The notes beneath the pieces are model-generated. The model did no database searches. It saw only the letters and a program-made list of their open reading frames with translations, and was not told the origin of the DNA. A stretch of DNA of 38,607 bases. It comes from CAYZSU01 sp964480565. GTDB lineage: Bacteria > UBA10199 > 2-02-FULL-44-16 > JAAZCA01. Position numbers and translations under genes: made by a program. The DNA lies in NCBI GenBank assembly GCA_964480565.1, contig CAYZSU010000013.1, positions 1-38,607 on the forward strand. The letters are read 5' to 3'. This document shows positions 9,681 to 17,917 of this stretch, in pieces; position 1 is the first letter of the stretch, and every line of letters begins with the position of its first letter.

Positions 9681-11003
9681 CTAAATATCGTAGTATTCAT
9701 TGCCCAAATGGGTGATGGGGTCTTCGCCCATTAAATAGCGAAGTGTATTTTTGAGCTTCATTTCTTGAATGAATAAGTTGTGTTCAGGGTATAGATTTTC
9801 TGCGGTCATTGGTGATTTAAAATAATAGGATAACCATTCCTGTGTGCCACGAAGTTTGGTGCGTTGAGCGAGGTCTAAAAATAATGCCAAGTCAAGCACG
9901 AGTGGTGCTGCAAGAATAGAATCGCGGCATAGGAAATCAATTTTGATTTGCATGTCATAGCCCATCCATCCGAAAATATCGATATTATCCCATCCTTCTT
10001 TGGCATCGCCGCGTGGAGGATAATAATTGATACGGACTTTATGATACATATCACCGTACAAGTCTGGATTTAAATCAGGTTGCAAGATGCTATCCAATAC
10101 GGATAACTTGCTCTCTTCCTTAGTTTTAAAAGATCCAGGATCATCGAGTACTTCACCATCACGATTACCCAGGATATTGGTGGAAAACCATCCCTTAAGG
10201 CCCAGTAGTCTAGAGCGAAGTCCAGGGGCTAGGATTGTTTTCATGAGTGTTTGACCTGTTTTGAAATCCTTTCCACAAATAGGTACACACATTTCATTTG
10301 CCATTTCCTGTAGTGCAGGAGTGTCAACAGCAAGGTTTGGCGCGCCATTCGCATATGGAACTTTTGATTTGATTGCCGCATAGGCATAGATCATGGATGG
10401 CGAAATATGGTCATCATTATTTTCCAATCCTTTTTCAAAATTCTTTAGATTTTTGTGAACATCCTTAATATCTGTAAATACTTCAGTGGATGCACACCAA
10501 ATCATGACAATGCGGTTTGCACCGGATGCTTTTTTGAAATTTTCAATGTCAGCAATTAATAAATTGGCTAAATCCATTTTAGTGGCTGCATTTTTGGTAT
10601 GAGTACCTTCAAGTTTTTTGACCCATTCTTGATTGAATACGCCGGTCATTGGTTTAATAGCTTTTAGTGCGTCTTTGGCTGCTTCTAAATCTGTTGGATT
10701 TAAAACGCCTGCTTTTTTAGCGGCGTCATAGGCATCATCTTCAAAAATATCCCATGCTGCAATTTCAAGATCATTAATATTGCTTAGAGGAACGAATTCA
10801 TTGATATGTGGGGTGTTATTCTCCGTACGTTTTCCAATGCGGATCGTTCCCATTTGAGTGAGCGATCCAAAGGCTTTTGACCGTTCTTTTTTGATGGCAT
10901 CAATGCCAGCAATGAATGTAGTGCTAATTGCGCCCAGGCCAACGAGCATAATGCCGAGTTTACCGTCTGCAGGTGCAATTGTGTGAGGGTGTTCTGTTGT
11001 CAT
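9681..11003 (-). CDS. ino1: Myo-inositol-1-phosphate synthase
   Basis: The 440-residue protein converts glucose 6-phosphate to inositol 1-phosphate with NAD in the cytoplasm, the first step to inositol lipids or inositol solutes. Visible family features are the N-terminal nucleotide-binding loop VGLGAISTTFIAG (about 21-33), the central GKDFKTGQTLMKT segment, STNILGNRDGEVL with the following FKTKEESK, and the HKVRINYYPPRGDAKEGWDNID region near the C-terminus. The start is well set by AAGGAG a few bases before the ATG. The gene is divergent from a LysR-type regulator 85 bases away, which may control it. A strong terminator follows the stop. Confidence 0.92.
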   Translation of the reverse strand: MTTEHPHTIAPADGKLGIMLVGLGAISTTFIAGIDAIKKERSKAFGSLTQMGTIRIGKRTENNTPHINEFVPLSNINDLEIAAWDIFEDDAYDAAKKAGVLNPTDLEAAKDALKAIKPMTGVFNQEWVKKLEGTHTKNAATKMDLANLLIADIENFKKASGANRIVMIWCASTEVFTDIKDVHKNLKNFEKGLENNDDHISPSMIYAYAAIKSKVPYANGAPNLAVDTPALQEMANEMCVPICGKDFKTGQTLMKTILAPGLRSRLLGLKGWFSTNILGNRDGEVLDDPGSFKTKEESKLSVLDSILQPDLNPDLYGDMYHKVRINYYPPRGDAKEGWDNIDIFGWMGYDMQIKIDFLCRDSILAAPLVLDLALFLDLAQRTKLRGTQEWLSYYFKSPMTAENLYPEHNLFIQEMKLKNTLRYLMGEDPITHLGNEYYDI

Positions 11004-11088
11004 TAGTTATCTCCTTTTTTATTGCAATTACGCGATGATTTGATATTAGTCAAATTAATTATTTTTCTACAAGGTATTAGTAAAACTT
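11004..11088. promoter_or_regulatory. Divergent promoter region of ino1 and the LysR gene
   Basis: The 85-base gap between divergent start codons holds the ino1 ribosome binding site and an A+T-rich segment (about 11035-11070) containing attagtcaaattaat, an imperfect dyad of the kind LysR proteins bind. The assignment rests on position; no operator can be proven from one copy. Confidence 0.4.
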
Positions 11089-12003
11089 ATGAACTTTAAA
11101 ACCTTATCTATTTTTTGCAAAGTATATGAATCAAAAAACTATTCATTGGCTGCAACGCGCCTTGGTCTTACGCAATCAGCGGTGAGCCAGCAAATTAAAT
11201 CCTTGGAATTGGATTTGAATGTACAGTTGTTTGATGCATCTGATCGTAGTATTGCATTGCCTGCAGCGGATTATTTATATGAAGAAGCAAAGGTATTATT
11301 GTCTCATGTTCATGTGATTCGCCAGGGCGTTCAACAAAATAAGAATTTGCGAGGAGGATCTGTTCGTTTTGGTATGATCGATGTGGTTGCAACCACATTG
11401 ATGCCACCAGTATTAAAGGCCTTTAAATTAAAATATCCAAGCGTGCAACTCGAAGCTGTTGTAAAAGCCAGTCAGGAATTGGAAGAATTAATCAGTCAGC
11501 AAAAACTTGATTTTGCAATATCAGTGTTAATAGATGATGATCGTGCATATCATCAACAGATTATTTTTAAAGATTCAGTGGTTTCCATTGTACCTGCTAA
11601 TTCTATTTGGAATAAATCACATCTTCATGTGTCTGAATTAAAAGGTGAGCCACTCATTGTATATCCGCCAACGTCGCGTACGCGTTCAATAATCGATCGG
11701 GTATTTACGACACAGGGAATTGTACCAACCATTGGTATGGAGATGCATTATCCAGCCGCAATGCAAGCATTGGTTGAACAAGGTATGGGCGTTGCTCTTT
11801 TATCCAAACTGTCTGCAGGCGAGCGATTAAAAAAAACATTGGCAATGGTGCCCATTGTTGAGCTGAGTCATATGCGAAATATAGGGATTTTACAGCATAA
11901 ACGGCAGCATTCAACTCCTCAATCGTTAGCATTAATAGAGATTATCGGTAATTATCAATCAGAGTGGGCGCGTTTGTATGAGATTGTCCACAAACGCCAA
12001 TAA
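11089..12003 (+). CDS. LysR-family transcription regulator
   Basis: The 304-residue length is normal for the family. The N-terminal winged helix-turn-helix (about 1-60) shows the usual pattern FCKVYESKNYSLAATRLGLT, QSAVSQQIKSLE and LFDASDR. A periplasmic-binding-like effector domain follows (about 90-300; GGSVRFGMID, DFAISV, EQGMGVALLS). The effector is unknown. The divergent arrangement with ino1 suggests it controls that gene and possibly itself. It converges with the reductoisomerase-like gene downstream. Confidence 0.9.
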   Translation: MNFKTLSIFCKVYESKNYSLAATRLGLTQSAVSQQIKSLELDLNVQLFDASDRSIALPAADYLYEEAKVLLSHVHVIRQGVQQNKNLRGGSVRFGMIDVVATTLMPPVLKAFKLKYPSVQLEAVVKASQELEELISQQKLDFAISVLIDDDRAYHQQIIFKDSVVSIVPANSIWNKSHLHVSELKGEPLIVYPPTSRTRSIIDRVFTTQGIVPTIGMEMHYPAAMQALVEQGMGVALLSKLSAGERLKKTLAMVPIVELSHMRNIGILQHKRQHSTPQSLALIEIIGNYQSEWARLYEIVHKRQ

Positions 12004-12013
12004 TAGTCATTAC

Positions 12014-12045
12014 CTGCCTTGAATCTGGGTATTTGTGAACACTTT
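12014..12045 (+). repeat. Fragment of family B repeat (one end only)
   Basis: ccttgaatctgggtatttg followed by tgaacact matches the end of the family B copy at 33070-33099 (cttgaatctggacattttt then gaacaacccc). No other end is visible nearby, so it is a remnant between two convergent genes. Confidence 0.45.
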
Positions 12046-12047
12046 TA

Positions 12048-12995
12048 TTATTTTTTTGACGAATATCGACGATGGATCTTCTCTATAGGATGATCGTTAT
12101 CTGCAATAGATTTGGTGGGTGTGGATGCCTTTTGATTGGCTTGTGTATTAAATTCACCAATAAATTGACCGGATTTAATTTCATCTAAAATTTTATTTAA
12201 TTCTATGCGTGTTCCTTGATCGATGATACGTGGGCCACGTGTGGCTGCGCCATAGCGCGCTTGCGTGCTGATTGTTTTGCGAAAGCCTGAAATGGATTTT
12301 TCATCGATAACATTGACCACAGGACGAAGCTCTTTAATGCATGTAAAGTAAGCAATGTCTGGTGAATATCCAGATGATACCAATGTATCAAATGTGGAGC
12401 GAATTAGTTCAGGCAATCCACCGCATAATAATGCCTGTTCAGTAAATAAGTCTGTTTCCACTTCTTCTGCAATTGTGGTGTCAATAAAAGGGCCTGATTT
12501 ACTGATGGATTGTGCGAGTAAATGTGTTTGTTGTTTAGTATCGCCGCTGGAGTCTTGACCAATCGCAATAATGCATGGGGCACCTTTGCCGTGAATAAAA
12601 TCATTTCTTACAGTATCTGCATGAGCAAGGGGGGCCATCAATGCTACATTTAAATCATCCCGAGGTGTAATATATTGATAATGGAGGTTCAGCCCATGAG
12701 CAAATATAAGCAGTGAGTTTGTTGGAAGATTTTCATGCATGTATTTGGCATAAAACTCAGGCTGTGCATGATCAGGTAATGTGAAAATAGCAATATCAGC
12801 CTGTTTACATGCTACAGAAGGATCTGTTATTATTGGAATTCCCGCATCTTTGACCGCTTGTTTGCGTGGACTGTTGTTGCGTAAAAAAACCGAGATGTCA
12901 TGTTCACTGTCACGTAAATTCAGTGCCAAAGCGCGACCCATATTGCCATATCCAAAAACGATAATATGGCGATTCATTGTTGTCGAGCATTGCAT
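12048..12995 (-). CDS. Diverged ketol-acid reductoisomerase (IlvC)-like protein
   Basis: The 315-residue protein aligns by eye along class I ketol-acid reductoisomerase: Rossmann loop GYGNMG (15-20), LPDHAQPEFY, FAHGLNLHY (98-106), then DLFTEQALLCGGL (182-194) and ARYGAATRGPRII. The metal-binding Asp182 and Glu186 remain. Two usually invariant active-site residues differ: the lysine of the VAPKGPG motif is Leu123 (MAPLAHAD), and the first glutamate of AYFEC-HELK is Thr218 (AYFTCIKELR). It has therefore probably lost or changed the branched-chain amino acid reaction. It may act on another substrate or serve as an NAD(P)-dependent oxidoreductase (inference). The tail after about 285 is low-complexity. 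Translation may instead start at ATG 12977. Confidence 0.75.
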   Translation of the reverse strand: MQCSTTMNRHIIVFGYGNMGRALALNLRDSEHDISVFLRNNSPRKQAVKDAGIPIITDPSVACKQADIAIFTLPDHAQPEFYAKYMHENLPTNSLLIFAHGLNLHYQYITPRDDLNVALMAPLAHADTVRNDFIHGKGAPCIIAIGQDSSGDTKQQTHLLAQSISKSGPFIDTTIAEEVETDLFTEQALLCGGLPELIRSTFDTLVSSGYSPDIAYFTCIKELRPVVNVIDEKSISGFRKTISTQARYGAATRGPRIIDQGTRIELNKILDEIKSGQFIGEFNTQANQKASTPTKSIADNDHPIEKIHRRYSSKK

Positions 12996-13134
12996 AAGTA
13001 TTTGCTAACATTCGTATAAAAATATTTCAAGGGAAGAATTATATTTTGATGAGCGTTTACAAATGGCAGTCTCAATATAGACGATGGCGGGTATTTTCTT
13101 TACTTTTTTTTTTACCTTGCCTATAGCTCCTAAA

Positions 13135-13926
13135 ATGCATCCAATACTTATTCATATTCCAATTTTTGGAGGAGTTACAATTCATACCTATGGTATATTT
13201 GCAGCCTGTGGTTTTTTTCTTGGCATGGTGTGGGTATACTTTGAAACGCGCCGACTCAAACAAGATCCACAGAAAAACATGGACTTGCTGTTCTATGTAT
13301 TGCTGTCTGCAATTGTAGGTTCCAGGCTTTTGCATGTTATCATTACCGAATGGGACGATTTTTTAGCCAATCCACTGATATTTTTTCATATTTGGAAAGG
13401 TGGTTTGGTTTTTTATGGTGGATTGATGGCGAGTTTATCAGTGTCTGCTATTTATATTTATAAAAAGAAAATGCCGTTTTTTTTAACCTTTGATATTTTT
13501 GCGCCAGGCATTGCATTGGGTCATGCAATGGGGCGAATTGGATGTTTAATGGCAGGTTGTTGCCATGGTCGATCTGCGGATTCTCATGCATGGTATAGTA
13601 TTATATTTTCAGAAACAAAGGACTGTTTTGCGCCAACAAATATTGCACTTTATCCCACGCAATTGATGGAATCTCTGGCAGAATTTAGCGTGTTTTTTAT
13701 CCTATTTATTATGCGGAAAAAGAAGAAATTTGATGGCCAACTAATAGCAACCTATTTAATTTTATATGCGATAGTGCGCTACTGGATTGAACTGTATCGG
13801 GGTGATATTATTCGTGGATTTATTATTGATCCATGGTTATCCACCTCACAATTTATTTCAATTATTATGATTAGTGTGGGTTTATTCGTTTATTATAAGC
13901 GTTTGCCACGTATGAGGAGAAGCTGA
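13135..13926 (+). CDS. lgt: Prolipoprotein diacylglyceryl transferase
   Basis: This inner-membrane enzyme transfers diacylglycerol from phosphatidylglycerol to the lipobox cysteine of prolipoproteins, the first step of lipoprotein maturation. The 263-residue product begins MHPILIHIP and IHTYGIF as Lgt usually does, with seven or so hydrophobic segments, GGLVFYGG (the HGGL-like region) and GRIGCLMAGCCHG in place of the E. coli GRIGNFINGE, a variant common in deltaproteobacteria. A longer form from ATG 13084 would add 17 residues; family length favours 13135, but neither start has a good ribosome binding site. The stop overlaps the start of the next gene by one base (TGATG), so the two are translationally coupled. 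Confidence 0.9.
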   Translation: MHPILIHIPIFGGVTIHTYGIFAACGFFLGMVWVYFETRRLKQDPQKNMDLLFYVLLSAIVGSRLLHVIITEWDDFLANPLIFFHIWKGGLVFYGGLMASLSVSAIYIYKKKMPFFLTFDIFAPGIALGHAMGRIGCLMAGCCHGRSADSHAWYSIIFSETKDCFAPTNIALYPTQLMESLAEFSVFFILFIMRKKKKFDGQLIATYLILYAIVRYWIELYRGDIIRGFIIDPWLSTSQFISIIMISVGLFVYYKRLPRMRRS

Positions 13927-14405
13927 TGACAATTCGAATAATCATGATTGTCCTGATGATCAGTATGAGTATGGCCTGTCATAAACCATTAATGCATGCA
14001 AAGGCTGCAACAGATGTCTATGATGTGGAACAGCGTTATGAAACAGGACCTAATACGATTTATTATGCGGTTCGTTGGGCGCTTGAAACAAATGATTATT
14101 CTGTGGCGGAAGAGGATTTACGTGCAGGCTTAATTCGCACTGCATGGCTTCCAACAACAGCGGATTCCCATTATGTGCCAATTTTTGGACGTAAAGATTA
14201 TGGGGTAACCAATTCATATTATCAGCTGAAAATCAAAGTATTGCCAGAAGGGACGCATACGCGCGTGCTTGTAACATCTCATGCAAAGACAGTGGTTTCC
14301 ACATTAAAGAGCTCTGGCATTGAAGAGGGAAAAATATTAGCGAGTATGGCGCATTATTTGCGTAGCAAAGAACCAAACATTACTAATTTAGGTATTGAAA
14401 AATAA
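13926..14405 (+). CDS. Small lipoprotein of unknown function
   Basis: The 159-residue protein starts with MTIRIIMIVLMISMSMACHK, a type II signal peptide with lipobox SMAC, so the mature protein should be lipid-anchored at Cys18. The rest is a single soluble domain with a YAVRWALE segment and alternating beta-strand-like sequence (YYQLKIKVLPEGTHTRVLV). This pattern recalls outer-membrane assembly lipoproteins of the BamC/NlpB type, but I do not claim membership. The one-base overlap with lgt indicates an operon, so it is probably a substrate of the enzyme encoded just upstream. Confidence 0.75.
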   Translation: MTIRIIMIVLMISMSMACHKPLMHAKAATDVYDVEQRYETGPNTIYYAVRWALETNDYSVAEEDLRAGLIRTAWLPTTADSHYVPIFGRKDYGVTNSYYQLKIKVLPEGTHTRVLVTSHAKTVVSTLKSSGIEEGKILASMAHYLRSKEPNITNLGIEK

Positions 14406-14414
14406 ATATATATA

Positions 14415-14544
14415 GGGTTTGCCATAAAAGCACCTATTTCTCGGTGTTGTCCAATAAATTCAATTTGGTTATATATGCATACGGTTTTTGCCTTGCTTGA
14501 ATTTGCTGTTCACCTACAAAAAAATACTCATTTTTCAACAATCC
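14415..14544 (+). repeat. Family B dispersed repeat, copy upstream of ileS
   Basis: The 130-base stretch runs from agggtttgcc to tttttcaacaatcc. Its core (14456-14515: aaattcaatttggttatata, gcatacggtttttgcc, gaatttgctgttcacct) matches the complement of 26271-26439 and the block at 31950-31980. It ends 14 bases before the ileS ATG, leaving only the ribosome binding site between. An ATG inside it (14475) extends the ileS frame by 28 codons of repeat-derived sequence. Confidence 0.7.
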
Positions 14545-14558
14545 AACGTGAGGAACCC

Positions 14559-17366
14559 ATGGATCAAAAAACATATAAAGACACTTTAAACCTTCCCAAA
14601 ACTAATTTTCCAATGAAAGCGAATTTAGCCAATCGTGAACCCAAACAATTGGAGTCATGGCTTGAAAATAATGTCTATGAGCGCATGTTGGAAAAACGTG
14701 CTGGAAAACCCCAGTATATTTTTCATGATGGCCCTCCCTATGCCAATGGACATTTACATTTAGGGACAATTTTAAATAAAGTTTTAAAAGATATTGTCAT
14801 TAAATATAAGAACATGTCCGGCTATCAATGTGAAATGGTTCCTGGATGGGATTGTCATGGATTGCCCATTGAATTGGATGTGGAAAAGAAATTGGGCAAA
14901 GCCAAACATGAGATGGATCCGGTTGCAATACGTTCCAAGTGCCGTGATCATGCCAAACGATTTGTGGGCATTCAACGTGAGGAATTTAAACGCCTCGGTT
15001 GTTTGGCCAGATGGGATGATCCGTATCTAACGCTATCAAATCAATATGAAGCGTCCATTGCACGTGAATTTGGTAAATTTGTTGAAAATGGGGCATTGTT
15101 TAAAGGCAAGCGCCCGATTTATTGGTGTTGTTCATGCCATACCGCACTGGCTGAAGCGGAAGTGGAGTATGCGGATCATAAGTCATCGTCTATTTATGTG
15201 AAATTTAAATTAAATAATGATGCTGAATTAAGAAAATTATGGAAGTTAACGGATGAGTCCATTTATGTGCTGATATGGACAACGACACCATGGACGATTC
15301 CGTCCAACCTGGGTATTTCGCTTAATGAAAAATATGAATATGTGGGTGTGAAAGTTGGCAGTGATGTGCTGATTATGGCCAAAGAACTTGTGCCTAGCGT
15401 AATGGATGCAGCCGATATTCCATATCATGAAAATGACATTGTAGGCAGTGTTAGGGCGGCATCGCTTGAGAATAATACATGTCAGCACCCTCTAATTGAT
15501 CGTACGTCTCTCCTTATGTTAGGGGATCATGTGACTTTAGACGCAGGTACCGGAGCGGTACACACTGCGCCTGGCCATGGGCAGGATGATTTTGTGATTG
15601 GCAAAAAATATGGCTTGGATATTTTAGCGCCTATTGATGATCGTGGATGTTTTACCACGGAATCTCAGCTAGATTGGCTGACAAATGTCTATGTAGAAAA
15701 AGCCAATCCACTGATTATCGATGCCTTGAAGTCAGAAAATGCACTGTTGGCGGCATCTGTAATTAGCCATTCATACCCCCATTGCTGGCGATGCAAACGC
15801 CCGATTGTATTTCGTACAACGGATCAATGGTTTATTTCCATGGCACAAAATGATTTGCGCCAGAAAGCGCTGAGTGCAATTGCAAATGATGTGGAGTGGA
15901 TTCCTGCATGGGGAAAAAATCGTATTTCTAGCATGATTGAAAATAGACCCGATTGGTGCATATCCAGACAGCGATTGTGGGGAGTGCCCATTATTGCCCT
16001 TATCTGCCAATCATGTGGGCAGTCGCATACCACATCGGAATTGGTGGCCAATGCGGTTAAGCTATTTGAAAAAGAAGGCGCAGATGCATGGTATACGCAT
16101 GATATCTGTGACTTTAAACCCACTGATTTTGCATGTCCCAACTGTAGTGAAACCGAAAAATTCACTAAAGAGAGCGATATTTTAGATGTATGGTTTGACT
16201 CTGGTGTGTCGCATGCGGCTGTCTTGGAAAATGCAGAAAAGAAACCATTGCCAGCTGATTTATATATGGAAGGCAGCGATCAACATCGAGGATGGTTTCA
16301 TACATCACTGCTTACATCAGTGGGGACAAGGGGAAAAGCACCCTATAAACGTGTACTCACCCATGGATTTGTGGTGGATGGTCATGGAAAAAAATATTCT
16401 AAGTCTGCAAAAAATTATGTATCACCAGAGAAATTGATCAATCAACATGGCGCGGAAATCTTACGTTTATGGGTGTCTTCTGAGGATTATCGTGATGATA
16501 TTCGTTTTTCAAATGAGATTTTAATGCGCTGCATTGAATCCTATCGCAAAATCCGAAATACAGCGCGTTTTATTCTGGGTAATATCAATGATTTTGATCC
16601 CAATAGTGATCAGGTCACCATTGCAGATATGCCTGAAATTGACCGGTTTGCACTGTCTTGCTTGGGAGAATTAACTAAAAAAGTAACAACTGCTTATGAA
16701 ACTATTGAATTTCATGCAATTTATCATGCAATAAATCGATTTTGTACGGTGGATATGTCGTCATTTTATATGGATATTCTTAAGGATCGATTATATGCGG
16801 AAAAAGCAGATAGCTTGCTTCGTCGGTCAGCGCAAACAGTGCTTTGGCAGATTATTCATACAATGACATTGTTGATGGCGCCGATTCTGTCATTTACATC
16901 CGATGAACTATGGCAGGCAATGCCGCATATTATGGATACCGATTTATGTGTATTTTTAAATGATATGCCGGATGTTTGTCATATTGATCAGGACCTAAAT
17001 AGTCGATGGCAGCGATTGGCCAAATTGCGCCAGGTAGTGATGAAAGCATTGGAAGAGGCAAGAGCCAATAAATTCATTGGTAATTCATTGGCGGCAAAAA
17101 TAGTATTGTCGACAAGTGATGATGATCGTCAATTTTTGGAATCATTTGGCACGCATTTAGCGGATTTATTTATTGTGTCACAAGTGGATTTTGGCGATAA
17201 GAGCGGTGAGTATGTGCACCACGATGAGATGACTGGATTATCCGTATCAGTGCATCACGCTGATGGTGAAAAATGTGCCAGATGTTGGAAATATGCCATG
17301 AATGTTGGAAAAAATTCAGATCATCCAACAATTTGCAATCGTTGTGTCACGGCGATTGACGCATAA
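14559..17366 (+). CDS. ileS: Isoleucyl-tRNA synthetase
   Basis: The 935-residue class Ia synthetase charges tRNA-Ile in the cytoplasm. The HIGH-type motif is NGHLHLG (63-69) and the KMSKS-type loop is KKYSKS (about residue 612). Other family features are PGWDCHGLPIE, the editing-domain segment TTTPWTIPSNLG, DVWFDSGVSH, GSDQHRGWFH, and a C-terminal zinc site CARCW...CNRC. The ATG at 14559 is chosen because it follows tgagga at proper spacing and because the 28 codons further upstream lie in a dispersed repeat. It is followed after 11 bases by lspA, a pairing widely conserved in bacteria. Confidence 0.96.
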   Translation: MDQKTYKDTLNLPKTNFPMKANLANREPKQLESWLENNVYERMLEKRAGKPQYIFHDGPPYANGHLHLGTILNKVLKDIVIKYKNMSGYQCEMVPGWDCHGLPIELDVEKKLGKAKHEMDPVAIRSKCRDHAKRFVGIQREEFKRLGCLARWDDPYLTLSNQYEASIAREFGKFVENGALFKGKRPIYWCCSCHTALAEAEVEYADHKSSSIYVKFKLNNDAELRKLWKLTDESIYVLIWTTTPWTIPSNLGISLNEKYEYVGVKVGSDVLIMAKELVPSVMDAADIPYHENDIVGSVRAASLENNTCQHPLIDRTSLLMLGDHVTLDAGTGAVHTAPGHGQDDFVIGKKYGLDILAPIDDRGCFTTESQLDWLTNVYVEKANPLIIDALKSENALLAASVISHSYPHCWRCKRPIVFRTTDQWFISMAQNDLRQKALSAIANDVEWIPAWGKNRISSMIENRPDWCISRQRLWGVPIIALICQSCGQSHTTSELVANAVKLFEKEGADAWYTHDICDFKPTDFACPNCSETEKFTKESDILDVWFDSGVSHAAVLENAEKKPLPADLYMEGSDQHRGWFHTSLLTSVGTRGKAPYKRVLTHGFVVDGHGKKYSKSAKNYVSPEKLINQHGAEILRLWVSSEDYRDDIRFSNEILMRCIESYRKIRNTARFILGNINDFDPNSDQVTIADMPEIDRFALSCLGELTKKVTTAYETIEFHAIYHAINRFCTVDMSSFYMDILKDRLYAEKADSLLRRSAQTVLWQIIHTMTLLMAPILSFTSDELWQAMPHIMDTDLCVFLNDMPDVCHIDQDLNSRWQRLAKLRQVVMKALEEARANKFIGNSLAAKIVLSTSDDDRQFLESFGTHLADLFIVSQVDFGDKSGEYVHHDEMTGLSVSVHHADGEKCARCWKYAMNVGKNSDHPTICNRCVTAIDA

Positions 17367-17377
17367 ATGGAGTTGCT

Positions 17378-17917
17378 ATGTCATTTAAATATAAAACACT
17401 GTTGAGCATTGTTCCTGTTGTTGTCTTTTTAGATCAGCTAACCAAGCTATGGATAGTACATGCATTGCCTATTGGGGCTCATGTGCCGGTAATTCCTGGT
17501 TTTTTTGATATCGTACATGTGCGTAATTCTGGTGCGGCATTTGGGATGATGGCCTCATGGCCGGATGCATTTCGTATTCCATTTTTTTATGGTATTACAG
17601 TGATAGCGATTATTATTTTAATCGTATTGTTTCGTTCCATTCGAAAATCAGACCGCTTATTGGCACTGGCGGTTCCGCTTATTTTTTCCGGTGTTATTGG
17701 TAATGTGATCGATCGAATTCATTTGGGATCTGTGGTTGATTTTTTATCATTTCATATTTCGGATACAGTTCTTGATTTATCATCAATAGGCATGGATGTG
17801 ATGGTGCCACTTGTCTGGCCGGCATTTAATGTTGCAGATAGTGCGATTACAGTCTCTTTGGGATTATTACTTTTTTCTGGTGTGTGGCTGGTTCCTGACA
17901 ATAAAAAAACTCATTAA
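17378..17917 (+). CDS. lspA: Signal peptidase II (lipoprotein signal peptidase)
   Basis: This 179-residue inner-membrane aspartic protease removes the signal peptide of lipid-modified prolipoproteins, the step after Lgt. There are four hydrophobic segments. Conserved blocks are FLDQLTKLW (17-25), RNSGAAFGM (49-57), GNVIDRIHLGSVVDFL with catalytic Asp121, and PAFNVADSAI with catalytic Asp154. The loop between the two aspartates (125-147) is somewhat longer than usual. TGGAG precedes the start. The last 51 bases overlap the 3' end of the gene on the other strand. Confidence 0.95.
   Translation: MSFKYKTLLSIVPVVVFLDQLTKLWIVHALPIGAHVPVIPGFFDIVHVRNSGAAFGMMASWPDAFRIPFFYGITVIAIIILIVLFRSIRKSDRLLALAVPLIFSGVIGNVIDRIHLGSVVDFLSFHISDTVLDLSSIGMDVMVPLVWPAFNVADSAITVSLGLLLFSGVWLVPDNKKTH

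Noticed and set aside
14475..14558. Longer N-terminus of isoleucyl-tRNA synthetase from ATG 14475
   Set aside because: The 28 extra codons lie mostly in a dispersed repeat, and a good ribosome binding site precedes ATG 14559, which gives the normal protein start.
15824..16165. 113-codon open frame antisense to ileS
   Set aside because: It lies wholly inside a strongly conserved gene, has no recognisable domain and no ribosome binding site; it is a shadow frame.
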